A DNA stretch of 64,000 nucleotides from positions 248,001 through 312,000 of the forward strand of contig NZ_JAHWXY010000002.1 in assembly GCF_024281235.1 (NCBI RefSeq). Reading direction: 5' to 3'. Below, piece after piece: positions 30,166 to 40,256 of the stretch; position 1 is the first letter of the stretch, and each line of letters opens with the position of its first letter. The stretch comes from Shinella daejeonensis (GTDB taxonomy: Bacteria > Pseudomonadota > Alphaproteobacteria > Rhizobiales > Rhizobiaceae). Below the pieces are notes generated by a model. The model searched no databases. It had not been told where the DNA came from and worked only from the letters and a program-made list of their open reading frames with translations. Position numbers and translations under genes: made by a program.

Positions 30166-31860
30166 ATGACCGCTTCACCCTTTCCCGCCGCCCGCCACAT
30201 TCTTGCCGGTGAAGCCCAAGGGCGGGTGATCCCCACCAGCGAGGCGCTCAGCTTCTGGGGCGGCGTCGATCCCGCAAGCGGCCGGGTCATCGACATCCAC
30301 CATCCGCTGCATGGCGTCTGTCTGACCGGCGGCATCCTGATGATGCCGTCGAGCCGCGGATCCTGCACCGGGTCGGGCGTCCTCCTGGACCTCGTGCTGA
30401 CCGGCCGCGCGCCTGCCGCCCTCATCTTTTCGGAGGCGGAGGACGTGTTGACGCTCGGTGCGCTGATCGCGTCGGAAATGTTCGGCAAGCCCCTGCCCGT
30501 CGTCCGCGTGTCGCCGGAAACCTTTGCCGCGCTGTCGACCTCGGAAAGCCTGCGGATCGGTCCGGCGACCATCGAAACCGATGCCTTCAGCGTCCCGCTG
30601 TCGCCCCCGGCGACCGCCGCGCTCGAACTGACCGCCGCCGATCGTGAGACGCTCGATGGCGCAAGGGGCGTCGCCGCAAGCCAGGCGATGCGGATCATCT
30701 GCGCCATGGCCGCCCAGCAGGGCGCGACCCGCCTCGTCGACGTGACGCAGGCCCATATCGACGGTTGCATCTATGCCAGCCCGGCCAATCTGATCTTCGC
30801 CGAGAAAATGGCGGAACTCGGCGCGAAAGTCTGTGTTCCCACGACGATGAACGCCATTTCGGTCGACCGCGCCAATTGGGAAAAGCAGGGTATTCCCGCC
30901 GATTTCGGCAATCCGGCGGCCCGCCTCGCCGACGCCTATGTCCGCATGGACTGCAAGCCGACCTTCACCTGTTCCCCCTATCTACTCGACAGCGCGCCGC
31001 GGGCCGGCGAACTCATCGCCTGGGCGGAATCCAATGCCGTCGTCTTCGCCAATACCGTGCTCGGCGCACGAACCGCCAAGCACCCCGACTTCCTGGACCT
31101 CTGCATCGCGCTGACCGGGCGCGCGCCGCTGTCGGGCGTCTATCTCGACGTCAACCGCAAGGCCGCCCGTATCGTTGAGGTGGAACTGCCTGAAGGGGTC
31201 GACGACGCGTTCTGGCCGCTGATCGGCTATCTTGCCGGCAAAGCGTCGCCGGATCGCATTCCGCTTCTTCGCGGCCTCGACCAGGCAGCGCCCTCACGTG
31301 ACGATCTCAAGGCCCTCTGCGCCGCGTTCGGTACGACTTCCGCAGCACCGATGCTGCATATCGAAGGCGTGACCCCGGAAGCAACGCTCGGCGCGACTGT
31401 CGATGCGGACCATATCCGGATCACCCGCACCGATATCGCGCAAGCCTGGGGCCTCCTGAACGACGGTCCGGAAGCGGTGGAACTCGTGGCCATCGGCAGC
31501 CCGCACGCCTCGCTGGAGGAATGCCGCGCATTCGCCGACGGGCTCGCCGGGCGAAAGAAGCACAAGGACGTGGCGGTCATCATCACCGCGGGCCACGATG
31601 TGATCGCCGCAGCGCGCGACGAGGGTACGCTCGAACGTCTGACGCGAAGCGGCGTCGAGGTGCTGCCGGACCTGTGCTGGTGCTCGATTACCGAACCGCT
31701 TTTCCCGACGCGCACGAAGGCGGTAATGACCAACTCCGGAAAATATGCCCATTACGGACCCGGTCTTTCAGGCCGCAAGGTTCGTTTCGGCAGTCTTGCA
31801 GACTGCATCGAAGCCGCGCTCAACGGGCGCGCCGCCGCCCATGCAGCCGGATGGCTTTAA
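30166..31860 (+). CDS. Fused aconitase X, probable cis-3-hydroxy-L-proline dehydratase
   Basis: A 564-residue protein joining a small swivelling domain (about residues 1-140; [10 protein letters not shown] at 62-71) to the large catalytic aconitase X domain. Cysteines in [18 protein letters not shown] and [10 protein letters not shown] are candidate iron-sulfur ligands. Fused aconitase X proteins from Agrobacterium and Pseudomonas are known to dehydrate cis-3-hydroxy-L-proline to 1-pyrroline-2-carboxylate. Context agrees: ABC importer, D-amino-acid dehydrogenase and Ldh-type imino-acid reductase are all nearby. GAGGATC precedes the ATG. It is the last gene of the importer operon. A mevalonate-type aconitase X role is unlikely in this setting. 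Confidence 0.88.
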   Translation: MTASPFPAARHILAGEAQGRVIPTSEALSFWGGVDPASGRVIDIHHPLHGVCLTGGILMMPSSRGSCTGSGVLLDLVLTGRAPAALIFSEAEDVLTLGALIASEMFGKPLPVVRVSPETFAALSTSESLRIGPATIETDAFSVPLSPPATAALELTAADRETLDGARGVAASQAMRIICAMAAQQGATRLVDVTQAHIDGCIYASPANLIFAEKMAELGAKVCVPTTMNAISVDRANWEKQGIPADFGNPAARLADAYVRMDCKPTFTCSPYLLDSAPRAGELIAWAESNAVVFANTVLGARTAKHPDFLDLCIALTGRAPLSGVYLDVNRKAARIVEVELPEGVDDAFWPLIGYLAGKASPDRIPLLRGLDQAAPSRDDLKALCAAFGTTSAAPMLHIEGVTPEATLGATVDADHIRITRTDIAQAWGLLNDGPEAVELVAIGSPHASLEECRAFADGLAGRKKHKDVAVIITAGHDVIAAARDEGTLERLTRSGVEVLPDLCWCSITEPLFPTRTKAVMTNSGKYAHYGPGLSGRKVRFGSLADCIEAALNGRAAAHAAGWL

Positions 31861-31882
31861 ACCGGCTCGAAGAGAACAGCCC

Positions 31883-31908
31883 GGCGGGACGTCAGATACT
31901 GTCCCGCC
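31883..31908. terminator. Perfect hairpin between convergent aconitase X and LacI genes
   Basis: GGCGGGAC and GTCCCGCC form a perfect 8-bp stem with a 10-base loop overlapping the 3' end of the LacI gene, 22 bases after the aconitase X stop. No T-run. Possible bidirectional terminator. Confidence 0.45.
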
Positions 31909-32905
31909 GAACGATCTGGAAACCGGTATTGCGGACGTGGCCCGGCTCGCCAGCGCCGCGCACCCGCTCGACGATCATGCGGATCGCATGGCGTCCCATG
32001 TCCTCGGCATTCGGCTGCAAGGTGGTGAGGCGGGGCGTGATCTCAGAGGCGATCTCATAATCGCCCCAGCCCGCCACGGCAAGACGCTCCGGCACTTTCC
32101 AGCCGCGCCGGCTGCATTCGAAAAGCACGCCGGCGGCGATGATGTCGGTCGGGCAGAGCAGGCCGTCAAGCGCCGGGTCCATCCCGCAGAGACCCTCCAG
32201 CGCTTTCGGACCCGCGCCAAAGCCGTCCGCCTCGTCCACAAGGTAAATCAGGTCGGAACGCAAGCCCCGCGCCTTCAGGCTGGCCTCGAAAGCCGGCACC
32301 CGTTCGCGAAAGCGGTGAGACACGGAGCCGCCGTAGCCGACGAAACCGATCCGCCGGCATCCGGCCTCCAGGAGAAGCGCGATCATCGCCTGCGTCGCCT
32401 CGGCCGACGAATAGCCGACCGCCATATCGAACGGCGCATGATGCACCCAGGATTCCACCACCGGAACGCCCGTCTTGCGCAGCAGTTCGACAGCATCCTT
32501 CTCATGCTCGTCGCCGACGAGCGTGATACCGGCCACCCTCAGACCGATGAAGGTCTGGATCGCCGCCGCTTCCTGCTGCTGCGTGTCGGCAAGCTTCAGG
32601 ATGAGTTCATAGCCGAGGTCGGCGACCGCCTCCTGCATGCCCCGGACGTATTTATAGAAACTGGAGTTCTTGATCGACGGGATGACCGCGCCGATGACCC
32701 GGCTCTGGCCGGAAGCCAGGTTGCCGGCAGCATGATTGGGAATGTAGCCGAGTTCGGCCGCCGCCAGGAGCACCTTGCGCCGGGTTTCGGCATGGACCCG
32801 TTCGGGATAGCGAAAGGTGTTGGAGACCGTCATCGGCGATACGCCCGCCATGACCGCGACGGATTGCATGGTGACGGGCGTCTTCTCCTCGTACGCCTTC
32901 GACAT
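31892..32905 (-). CDS. LacI family transcriptional regulator of the hydantoinase/polyamine-type operon
   Basis: A 337-residue LacI-type repressor with helix-turn-helix SVAVMAGVSPMTVSNTFRYP near residue 15, hinge PNHAAGNLASGQSRVIGAVIP and a periplasmic-binding-like C-terminal domain. ATG 32905 follows AAGGGG. A longer frame to 32989 is judged spurious. The gene is divergent from the operon starting at 33103, and a perfect 14-base palindrome in the gap is its likely operator. A LacI protein controlling a polyamine-type importer with hydantoinase genes is unusual. Confidence 0.93.
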   Translation of the reverse strand: MSKAYEEKTPVTMQSVAVMAGVSPMTVSNTFRYPERVHAETRRKVLLAAAELGYIPNHAAGNLASGQSRVIGAVIPSIKNSSFYKYVRGMQEAVADLGYELILKLADTQQQEAAAIQTFIGLRVAGITLVGDEHEKDAVELLRKTGVPVVESWVHHAPFDMAVGYSSAEATQAMIALLLEAGCRRIGFVGYGGSVSHRFRERVPAFEASLKARGLRSDLIYLVDEADGFGAGPKALEGLCGMDPALDGLLCPTDIIAAGVLFECSRRGWKVPERLAVAGWGDYEIASEITPRLTTLQPNAEDMGRHAIRMIVERVRGAGEPGHVRNTGFQIVRRDSI

Positions 32906-33016
32906 CGTTTCCCCTTTCCCACATTTTTCCTGCCTGGCCGGTTCGGGATGACGCCCTGCCCCAAGAGGCGCGGATTTGAGAAAATCCATCCTTGACTGAA
33001 ACAGGCTTTACAGGAA

Positions 33017-33030
33017 TTGTAGCGCTACAA
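33017..33030. promoter_or_regulatory. LacI operator TTGTAGCGCTACAA
   Basis: A perfect 14-base palindrome with the AGCGCT core, located between the divergent LacI gene and the ABC ATPase gene, 72 bases before the latter's start. Confidence 0.75.
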
Positions 33031-33102
33031 AATTCAGTAGGGAACGCATTCTTTCATGTCAATCGCCTCTTCCATAGCCCCGGCCGCCGGACGGACCCCT
33101 CC

Positions 33103-34203
33103 ATGAGCGTACAGGATCGACCGGCCGCCGAAGTGCTGTCGCTGCGGGGTGTGCGCAAGGCTTATGGCCCTGTCCTTGCCGTTGACGATCTGGATCTGAC
33201 CGTGGAGGCGGGCGCGCTGGTGGCGCTTCTCGGCCCCTCGGGATGCGGCAAGACGACGACGCTTCGCATGGTGGCCGGCTTCGAGACCCCCGACACGGGA
33301 TCGATCCGCATCGGGGAGAGGGAAGTCGCCGCCCTGCCGCCGCATCGGCGCAACCTCGGCATGGTGTTCCAGAACTACAGCCTGTTTCCCCATCGCACGG
33401 TCGCCGAGAACATCGGCTTCGGCCTGCGCATGGCCGGCGTCGCGCGGGCGGAACGGGATCGTCGCGTCGAGGAGATGCTGGACCTCATTCGCCTGCCGGG
33501 ACGCGGCGACATGTATCCCTCCCAGCTGTCCGGCGGCCAGCAGCAGCGCGTGGCGCTCGGCCGGTCGCTGATCGTCAATCCCAAGGTTCTCCTGCTCGAC
33601 GAGCCGCTCGGCGCGCTCGACAAGGCGCTGCGGGAAAGCATGCAGTTCGAGGTCCGCGCGATGCAGCAGCGGCTCGGCATCACGACCCTGCTGGTGACCC
33701 ACGATCAGGAAGAGGCCCTGTCCATGGCCGACCGGGTCGCCGTCATGAACCGCGGCCGCATCCTGCAGATCGGCTCGCCGAACGATATCTACGACCGGCC
33801 GCAAAGCCGTTTCGTGGCCGAATTCCTCGGCACATCGAATATTTTCGAGGGGCGGGTTTCTCCCGACGGCACGGCGCTTCTCGTTCCCGGCGGGAACGGG
33901 GATGTCGCCGTGCCGCTCGAAGCCCCCGCCGCAGCCGGCCAGCCGCTTCTCCTGTCGGTACGCCCCGAACGCATGCGGCTCGGCGCGAACCGGGGCGAGG
34001 GCGCGAATTTCGAAGGCCGCATCACCGGCGCGGTCTTCCGCGGCAATTATGCCGCCTATCAACTCGACGTGCCGGCGCTCGGACGGGAACTCTTCGTCTA
34101 CCGGCAGGCCGACGGGCCGCTCGGAACGGTTTCCTTCGGGCTCGGTGAGGTTTTGACGCTCGGATGGACGCCGCGGGACGCCGTCCCGGTCAGTGCGGAG
34201 TAA
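33103..34203 (+). CDS. ABC transporter ATP-binding protein (PotA/FbpC type)
   Basis: A 366-residue ATPase with Walker A GPSGCGKTT near residue 45, Q-loop FQNYSLFPH, signature LSGGQQQR, Walker B VLLLDEPLGALD and H-loop VTHD, followed by a C-terminal TOBE domain. This fits the spermidine/putrescine/iron class. The start MSVQDRP is chosen because the upstream frame to 32992 crosses the operator. The ribosome site is weak. It begins the operon controlled by the divergent LacI protein. The matching binding protein and permeases lie 4-5 kb further on, after the hydantoinase genes. Confidence 0.93.
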   Translation: MSVQDRPAAEVLSLRGVRKAYGPVLAVDDLDLTVEAGALVALLGPSGCGKTTTLRMVAGFETPDTGSIRIGEREVAALPPHRRNLGMVFQNYSLFPHRTVAENIGFGLRMAGVARAERDRRVEEMLDLIRLPGRGDMYPSQLSGGQQQRVALGRSLIVNPKVLLLDEPLGALDKALRESMQFEVRAMQQRLGITTLLVTHDQEEALSMADRVAVMNRGRILQIGSPNDIYDRPQSRFVAEFLGTSNIFEGRVSPDGTALLVPGGNGDVAVPLEAPAAAGQPLLLSVRPERMRLGANRGEGANFEGRITGAVFRGNYAAYQLDVPALGRELFVYRQADGPLGTVSFGLGEVLTLGWTPRDAVPVSAE

Positions 34204-34211
34204 CGAGGAAC

Positions 34212-36278
34212 ATGACGATCATGCAAAAAGGCGGCGCACGCATCGGCATCGATGTCGGCGGAACATTCACGGATTTCGTTCTTTCCGATCCGCGCGACGA
34301 TAGCCTTGCCTATTACAAGGAACCCTCCACGCCGGACGATCCGTCGCGCGCACTGATCGAAGGGCTGAGATCGCTGCTGGACAAGACCGGGCTTGCCGCC
34401 GGCGACGTCGCGACGATCATGCACGGCACGACCATCGGGCTCAATGCGATCATCCAGCGTCGGGGCGCGACCATCGCGCTGATCGTCACCAGGGGCTACC
34501 GCGACATCCTGGAAATCGCGAGAAGCCGCATGCCTTCCTCCTTCGATTTCCACGCCAGCAAGGAAGCGCCGCTGGTGCCGCGCTACCGGATCGTCGAAAT
34601 CGACGCCCGCCTTTCGGCGGACGGCAGGACGACGCTCGAACCGGATGCGGCGGAACTCGACCGCGTGGCAAGCGAACTGAGGGCGCTGAAGGTGGACGCC
34701 GCGGCGCTGGTGCTGATCAACGGCTATACCGATCCCGCCGTGGAGACGGCGCTCGCCGCACGCCTTTCGGAAAAGACGGATGGTCTTTCCATCTCTTCCG
34801 CCGCTGCGATATGGCCGGAAATCCGCGAATATGAACGCACGCTGGTCGCCTGCCTGAACGCCTATATCCAGCCGCTGATGCAGCATTATTTCACCGGATT
34901 GAAGCACGGTCTGGAACGGGACGGCGTCACCGCGCCGATCCTCATCACCGCCTCCAACGGCGGTTCGCTCAGTCTTTCCTCTGCCGCCGAACGGCCGGTG
35001 GAGACGATCCTGTCCGGCCCCGCTTCCGGCGTGATGGCCGCCGCCCGGCTGGCCGCCGAGGCCGGCGTCACCTCCATCATCACCTTCGACATGGGCGGCA
35101 CCTCCTCCGATATCGCCGTTGCCCATGCGGGCGAGGCCGAGCTTGCCACCCGGACCGATATCGGCGGCCTTCCGCTGGTGCTGCCGGTGGTCGACGTGTC
35201 GGCCATCGGCGCCGGCGGCGGTTCGGTCGTCTGGGTGGACGATCATGACGTCCTGCATGTCGGGCCGCGCAGCGCCGGCGCCATGCCCGGTCCGGTGTCC
35301 TACGGCCGCGGCGGCACGGAGCCCGCCGTCACCGATTGCTATCTGGCGCTCGGCTATATCGACCCCGCCGGCTTCCTGGGCGGACGGATGCAGCTCGACA
35401 GGGACGCCGCCGAGACGGCGCTTGCCGATATCGGCGCACGCATCGGCCTTGGCGGGGCGGATGCGGCAGCCCGCACGGCCGAAGGCGCGCTCGCCGTCAC
35501 CACGGCCGGCATGGCCACCGAACTCTACAAGACGCTGGCCGCGCGCGGCCTCGATCCGGCGACCTTCGCCCTCGTGCCCTTCGGCGGGGCCGGCCCGACC
35601 CACGCCAACCTTCTGGCGGAAGAAGTCGGGATCGGCCGGGTGGTCATCCCGCCCGCCGCCGGTACCTTCTGCGCCCTTGGCGGGGCGGCCGCCGATCTCC
35701 GGCGCGATTTCGTGCGCAGCCTTCGCCGGCCGCTCGACGAAAAAAGCGCCGCTCTCCTGCAGGAGATTTTCACCGAGCTTGCCGCCGAAGGCAGCACCTG
35801 GCTCGACCGGGAAGGCGGCAATACCACAGGTCGGCGCATCGAACGCGGCGTCGATATGCGCTATGCCGGTCAGGCCTACGAATTGCGCGTCGCCCTGCCC
35901 GAGCATACTGTGAGCGTGGAAGCGATAGCCGAAGCCTTCCATCGCGAACATGAACGGATCTATGGCTTCCGCGACACGCAGACCGCCGTCGAACTCGGCA
36001 CGGCCCGTCTCGCCATGGTGGGAGAAACGACGAAACTCGCCCGGCAAAGGATTGCCGGGGGCTCCGGCAGCCCCGTCCCCCGGGGCGTTCGGGCGCTGTT
36101 TCGCAAGGGCGGATGGCTGGAAGCCGCCGTCTTCGGCCGCGAGGCGCTGGGTGCAGGGGACGTGATCTCCGGCCCCGCCATCATCGAGCAGGACGATACG
36201 ACCACCATCCTGCTGCCCGGCTGGTGCGCGCGGGTCGATATCGCCGGCAACCTGCATCTGGAAAGAACCGCAACATGA
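34212..36278 (+). CDS. Hydantoinase/oxoprolinase A subunit (HyuA family)
   Basis: A 688-residue ATP-dependent amidohydrolase subunit. The N-terminal GIDVGGTFTDFVL (near residue 11) and the HGTTIGLNAIIQRRGA motif mark the hydantoinase_A/oxoprolinase ribonuclease-H-like ATPase fold. FDMGGTSSDIAV and PFGGAGPTHA are further conserved elements. GAGG precedes the ATG 4 bases away. With HyuB (ATGA overlap) it should open a cyclic amide such as a hydantoin or 5-oxoproline at the cost of ATP, or carboxylate a ketone as in acetone carboxylase. The absence of a gamma subunit favours the hydrolase role. Confidence 0.9.
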   Translation: MTIMQKGGARIGIDVGGTFTDFVLSDPRDDSLAYYKEPSTPDDPSRALIEGLRSLLDKTGLAAGDVATIMHGTTIGLNAIIQRRGATIALIVTRGYRDILEIARSRMPSSFDFHASKEAPLVPRYRIVEIDARLSADGRTTLEPDAAELDRVASELRALKVDAAALVLINGYTDPAVETALAARLSEKTDGLSISSAAAIWPEIREYERTLVACLNAYIQPLMQHYFTGLKHGLERDGVTAPILITASNGGSLSLSSAAERPVETILSGPASGVMAAARLAAEAGVTSIITFDMGGTSSDIAVAHAGEAELATRTDIGGLPLVLPVVDVSAIGAGGGSVVWVDDHDVLHVGPRSAGAMPGPVSYGRGGTEPAVTDCYLALGYIDPAGFLGGRMQLDRDAAETALADIGARIGLGGADAAARTAEGALAVTTAGMATELYKTLAARGLDPATFALVPFGGAGPTHANLLAEEVGIGRVVIPPAAGTFCALGGAAADLRRDFVRSLRRPLDEKSAALLQEIFTELAAEGSTWLDREGGNTTGRRIERGVDMRYAGQAYELRVALPEHTVSVEAIAEAFHREHERIYGFRDTQTAVELGTARLAMVGETTKLARQRIAGGSGSPVPRGVRALFRKGGWLEAAVFGREALGAGDVISGPAIIEQDDTTTILLPGWCARVDIAGNLHLERTAT

Positions 36279-38254
36279 AGCTCGACTCCGTCACCCTCGC
36301 CATTCTCGGCAACAAGCTGGCTGCCGTCAGCGAGGAGATGTGCCTGACGCTCCAGCGCACGGGGCGAACGCTCTATGTCAAGGAAACCGCCGATTTCGCC
36401 TGCGCGCTCGCCGGGCTCGACGGCCGCTTCTTCGCCTATCCGCGTTCGATCGGAGTCTCCGGCTTCGTGGGGCTGGAATGCCTGCCGGCGATCGAGGCCG
36501 TCGGCCCGCTGGAGCCCGGCGACGTGATCCTCACCAACGATCCCTACCGGTCCGAAGGGCTTTCGACCCATCTGCCGGACCTTCACATGATCGAACCCTA
36601 CTTCCACGAGGGCCGGATCGTCGCCTACGGCTGGTGCTTCGTGCATTGCTCGGATGTCGGCGGGCGGGTGCCCTCGAGCATCTCGCCGGTCAATACGGAA
36701 ATCTTCCAGGAGGGATTGCGCATTCCTCCCGTCAAGCTGATGAAGCGCGGCGAGATGGTGCCCGAGGTTCGCCTGTTCCTCGACGCCAACAGCCGCACGC
36801 CCGACGCCAATATGGGCGATATCCGCGCCATGCTCGCCGCCCTTTCCGCCGGCCGCCGGCGGCTGGAGCAGACCATCGCCCAGCATGGTGCCGAAACCGT
36901 CGCCGCGGCGGCGACCGATCTGGTCACCTATGCCGCCGAAAAGGCCCGCGCGGTCCTGAGGCGGGTGCCGGAGGGCCGTTATTCCTTCTCCGACTATCTC
37001 GACGACGACGCGGCCACCCATCTGCCGGTGCGCATCGCGCTGGCCGCGACGTTCAGCGACGGCACGGTGCATCTCGATTTCACCGGCACGGATCCGCAGG
37101 TCGCGACCGCGATGAACATTCCCTCGCGCGGGCGGCCGCATGCCTGGCTGACGCTGCGGGTGCTCGCTCTCGTCAACACGCTCGATCCCACGACGCCGCT
37201 CAACGCCGGACTGCTCGACCCGGTGCGGATCACCGCGCCCGAAGGCAGCCTCGTCAACCCGCAGGAGCCGGCAGCGACCGGCGTGCGGCACGCCGCCGCG
37301 ATCCGCGTCAACGACGTGCTCAACGGCGCCTTCGGCAAGGCCCTGCCCGAAGTCATGCCGGCGGCCGCATCGGGCACGGTCATTCCCGTCGTCATGGCGG
37401 AACCGGACGGCAGAGGCGGCCGCCGCGTACAGGTCGTCGAGCCGATGATCGGCGGCACCGGCGCACGTTTCGGCCACGACGGCGTCGACGGGCGCGACAG
37501 CGGCATCTCCAATCTCGCCAACAATCCGGTCGAGACCGTGGAGGCCGAACTCGGGGTCGAAATCCTCACCTATGCGCTGCGGCCGGATTCCGGCGGAGCC
37601 GGCCGCTGGCGCGGCGGCTGCGGCATGGAACTGACCTTCCGCGTGCTGACGGACGATACCAACGTCCTCGGACGGGGAATGGAACGCCTCGTCTTCCGGC
37701 CCTGGGGCGCAAACGGCGGCAAGCCCGGCGCGACGGCCGAACTGACGGTCAATCGCGGCCGGCCGGACGAACGCCGTCTCGGCAAGATCGACGTGCTGAC
37801 GGTCAATGCCGGCGACACGGTCACCTTTCTCACACCCGGCGCGGGCGGATGGGGCGATCCGGCCACCCGCGATCCGGAAGCGGTGCGCCGGGACGTCGAG
37901 AACGGCTTCGTCACGCCCAGAGGCGCGCTCGACGATTACGGCGTGGTCATCGCCAATGGCGAGATCGACCCGGACGCCACACGCCGGCAGCGCGCGACCA
38001 TCGTCGCAAGCAACGCCGATACCGCACAGGGGCCGGAACGCACCCGCTGGGACAGCGTCTTCTCCGCACCGGAGATGGACCGGCTGAACAGGGCGCTCGT
38101 CGGCATGCCGGGCGCGATACGCCAGCGCCGGCGGCGCGAGATCCTCGATATGGTCCTGGCCCCGCTGCCGGAACACTTTCCACGCGTGGAAGCCAGCGAA
38201 GAGGCCGTGACGCTGGCGCGACGCAAACTCGGCGAAGCCATAGCTCAACTCTAG
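36275..38254 (+). CDS. Hydantoinase/oxoprolinase B subunit (HyuB family)
   Basis: A 659-residue hydantoinase_B-family protein. Recognisable segments are EEMCLTLQRTGRTLYVKETADFACAL near residue 20, ILTNDPYRSEGLSTHLPDLHM and a glycine-rich C-terminal stretch (TPGAGGWGDPATRDPEAVRRDVENG). It partners HyuA, whose stop overlaps its start, to form the ATP-dependent lactam/hydantoin-opening enzyme. Location between the ATPase and the rest of a polyamine-type importer suggests the imported solute carries or forms the cyclic amide. Confidence 0.92.
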   Translation: MKLDSVTLAILGNKLAAVSEEMCLTLQRTGRTLYVKETADFACALAGLDGRFFAYPRSIGVSGFVGLECLPAIEAVGPLEPGDVILTNDPYRSEGLSTHLPDLHMIEPYFHEGRIVAYGWCFVHCSDVGGRVPSSISPVNTEIFQEGLRIPPVKLMKRGEMVPEVRLFLDANSRTPDANMGDIRAMLAALSAGRRRLEQTIAQHGAETVAAAATDLVTYAAEKARAVLRRVPEGRYSFSDYLDDDAATHLPVRIALAATFSDGTVHLDFTGTDPQVATAMNIPSRGRPHAWLTLRVLALVNTLDPTTPLNAGLLDPVRITAPEGSLVNPQEPAATGVRHAAAIRVNDVLNGAFGKALPEVMPAAASGTVIPVVMAEPDGRGGRRVQVVEPMIGGTGARFGHDGVDGRDSGISNLANNPVETVEAELGVEILTYALRPDSGGAGRWRGGCGMELTFRVLTDDTNVLGRGMERLVFRPWGANGGKPGATAELTVNRGRPDERRLGKIDVLTVNAGDTVTFLTPGAGGWGDPATRDPEAVRRDVENGFVTPRGALDDYGVVIANGEIDPDATRRQRATIVASNADTAQGPERTRWDSVFSAPEMDRLNRALVGMPGAIRQRRRREILDMVLAPLPEHFPRVEASEEAVTLARRKLGEAIAQL

Positions 38255-38305
38255 CATAGCGGATTGCAGTACGGCCGTAACGAACCCGGATTGATGGAGA
38301 CCCCG

Positions 38306-39355
38306 ATGACGACAATCAAGAGACGTACCTTCCTCAGCGGCGGCGCAGCCCTTGGCGCCGGGCTGATGGCCGGCCTGCCGCTGCACGCAGCGCGGGCGCA
38401 GGCCCGCGAAATCACCGTCACCGCTTTCGGCGGTGTCTGGGAAGAAGCGGTGCGCACCTGCTTCGTCGCCCCGTTCGAGGCCAGAACGGGCGCCAAGGCG
38501 AGCGTTTCGCTCGGCGGCCCGCCGCAATGGCTGGCACAGGTGGAAGCCGCACCGGACAACCCGCCGGTCGACGTGCTGATCATGACGCCGGACCTCGCGC
38601 TGACGGCGGCCAAGGCCGGCCTCGTCGACGACTTCACCGTGGACAAACTGCCGAACCTCGCCAAGATCCCGCAGGAGCTGACCGACAGCGTGCTCGCCAA
38701 GGGAACGCTCTTCGACTATGGCGTCGGCGGCATCAGCTTCAACAAGGACCGTGTGAAGAACCCGCCGAAATCCTTCGCCGAATTCGTGGATCGCGTCGCC
38801 GATGGCGAATTCATCGCCTCGGTTCCCTCGATCAGCTACGCGGTGACGCCGATCATGCTGATCTGGGCGATGGCCCAGGCGCTCGGCGGCAGCGTCAACG
38901 ACGTCGATCCCTTCTTCAAGGCAATGGACCGGATGAAGGACAATCTCGTCTTCTGGTCCAGCCCGAACGATTTCTTCAATCACCTTTCCTCGGGCGAAGC
39001 GGAACTCGGCATCTATTTCGACGGACGCACCTGGAATCATTACGACAGCGGCGCGACCTGGATCGACTTCCTCAATCCGCAGGAAGGCGGCGCGCTCAAC
39101 GGCGTCGCGGTGCAGAAGCCGAAGAACGCCAACCCGCTTGCCTGGGACTATATCAACGAAGTCCTCGACGCGGACAATCAGACCCGCTTCGCCGAGATCA
39201 TGAACTACGGCGTCACCAATACCGACGTCGTCTATAGCGAACGGCTGAAGCCGCGCATTACCCCGTGGCAGGAAACCCGTTTCCCCCCTTACGAGGAAAT
39301 CGCCGCCGTCCGCAACGAATGGGTCGACCGCTGGAATCGCGAGATCGGCCGCTGA
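38306..39355 (+). CDS. Tat-exported ABC transporter binding protein (PotD/spermidine-putrescine type)
   Basis: A 349-residue solute-binding protein. The N-terminus has a twin-arginine signal (KRRTFLSGGAALGAG) and a cut site near ARA-Q, followed by a PotD/family-8 fold (ITVTAFGGVWEEAVRTCF, VDVLIMTPDLALTAAKAG, ELGIYFDGRTWNH). GGAGA lies 6 bases before ATG 38306, so upstream starts at 38264 and 38294 are rejected. Tat export implies folding before secretion. A perfect GC hairpin follows before the permease genes. Confidence 0.93.
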   Translation: MTTIKRRTFLSGGAALGAGLMAGLPLHAARAQAREITVTAFGGVWEEAVRTCFVAPFEARTGAKASVSLGGPPQWLAQVEAAPDNPPVDVLIMTPDLALTAAKAGLVDDFTVDKLPNLAKIPQELTDSVLAKGTLFDYGVGGISFNKDRVKNPPKSFAEFVDRVADGEFIASVPSISYAVTPIMLIWAMAQALGGSVNDVDPFFKAMDRMKDNLVFWSSPNDFFNHLSSGEAELGIYFDGRTWNHYDSGATWIDFLNPQEGGALNGVAVQKPKNANPLAWDYINEVLDADNQTRFAEIMNYGVTNTDVVYSERLKPRITPWQETRFPPYEEIAAVRNEWVDRWNREIGR

Positions 39356-39363
39356 CAGGCGCT

Positions 39364-39385
39364 GCGGCCGCCTTTCGGCGGCCGC
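39364..39385 (+). terminator. Hairpin after the PotD-type gene
   Basis: A perfect 9-bp stem (GCGGCCGCC / GGCGGCCGC) with a TTTC loop, 9 bases after the stop codon and 25 bases before the permease start. No T-run. Likely an mRNA stabiliser or partial terminator. Confidence 0.6.
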
Positions 39386-39409
39386 CATTGACAGGACAGG
39401 ATACCCCTC

Positions 39410-40255
39410 ATGCAGATGCAGGCACCGATCGCTGCAAAGGCACGCAGACCATGGCTGCTGATCGTGCCGGCATTGCTGTTTCTCATCGTCTTCTTCGTCC
39501 TGCCGCTCGTCGACAACGGCCTGCGCAGCGTCGCAGGCGACGCGGGAGAATGGACCGGCGCACGCTATGTCACGCTGTTGACCGACAGTTTCTATCTCCG
39601 GGTCACGTTCGAAACCGTCCTCCTGTCCGCCGGCGTCACGCTGATCTGCGTCATCATCGGCTATCCGGTCGCCTATTTCCTGGTGCGCAAGGCCGGGCGC
39701 TGGGCGGGCGTCGTCGTCTTCCTGCTGATCGCCCCGCTGCTCACCTCGATCATCATGCGCACCTTCGGCTGGCAGGTGCTGTTTGCCCGCCGTGGGCTGG
39801 TCAACAACCTGCTCGTCGACCAGCTCGGGGTGATTTCCTCACCGCTGCGCCTCACCAACTCGCCGGAGATCGCCGTGGCGGCGCTGGTTCACGTTCTCGT
39901 GCCCTTCATGGTGCTGGCGATCGCCACGGTGCTGCAATCCGTCGACCGCAGACTGGAGGAATCCGCCAAGATCCTCGGCGCGGGGCGCTGGCGCGCCTTC
40001 TGGGAGGTGACGCTGCCGCTTTCCATGGACGGTATCGGCACGGGGGCCATCCTCGTCTTCATGATCGCCAACGGCAGCTTCGTCACGCTGGTCCTGCTCG
40101 GCGGCGGCATCCAGACGCTGCCACTCCTGATCTACCAGCAGTTCAACACCACGCGCGATTTCGGCATGGCGAGCGCCATGAGCACGATCCTGCTGGTGAT
40201 CGCCGTCTTCTGCCTTTTCCTTCAATTGCGCCTCGTGCGCCGGCAGGGAGCGTGA
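39410..40255 (+). CDS. ABC transporter permease (PotB type)
   Basis: A 281-residue inner-membrane protein with six probable helices (LLIVPALLFLIVFFVLPLV near the start) and coupling loop EESAKILGAGRWRAFWEVTLPLSMDG near residue 182. AGGA precedes the ATG. The PotC-type partner begins one base after its stop. Confidence 0.94.
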   Translation: MQMQAPIAAKARRPWLLIVPALLFLIVFFVLPLVDNGLRSVAGDAGEWTGARYVTLLTDSFYLRVTFETVLLSAGVTLICVIIGYPVAYFLVRKAGRWAGVVVFLLIAPLLTSIIMRTFGWQVLFARRGLVNNLLVDQLGVISSPLRLTNSPEIAVAALVHVLVPFMVLAIATVLQSVDRRLEESAKILGAGRWRAFWEVTLPLSMDGIGTGAILVFMIANGSFVTLVLLGGGIQTLPLLIYQQFNTTRDFGMASAMSTILLVIAVFCLFLQLRLVRRQGA

Positions 40256-40256
40256 C

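Noticed and set aside
30166-31860. Two genes or a frameshift joining separate aconitase X subunits
   Set aside because: The frame is continuous, and fused small-large aconitase X proteins are known for the hydroxyproline dehydratase type.
35960-39388. A very long open frame (over 1100 codons) on the minus strand opposite the hydantoinase and binding-protein genes
   Set aside because: It lies antisense to three well-supported genes with clear family motifs, shows no recognisable domain, and long antisense open frames are expected in GC-rich DNA with strong third-position bias.
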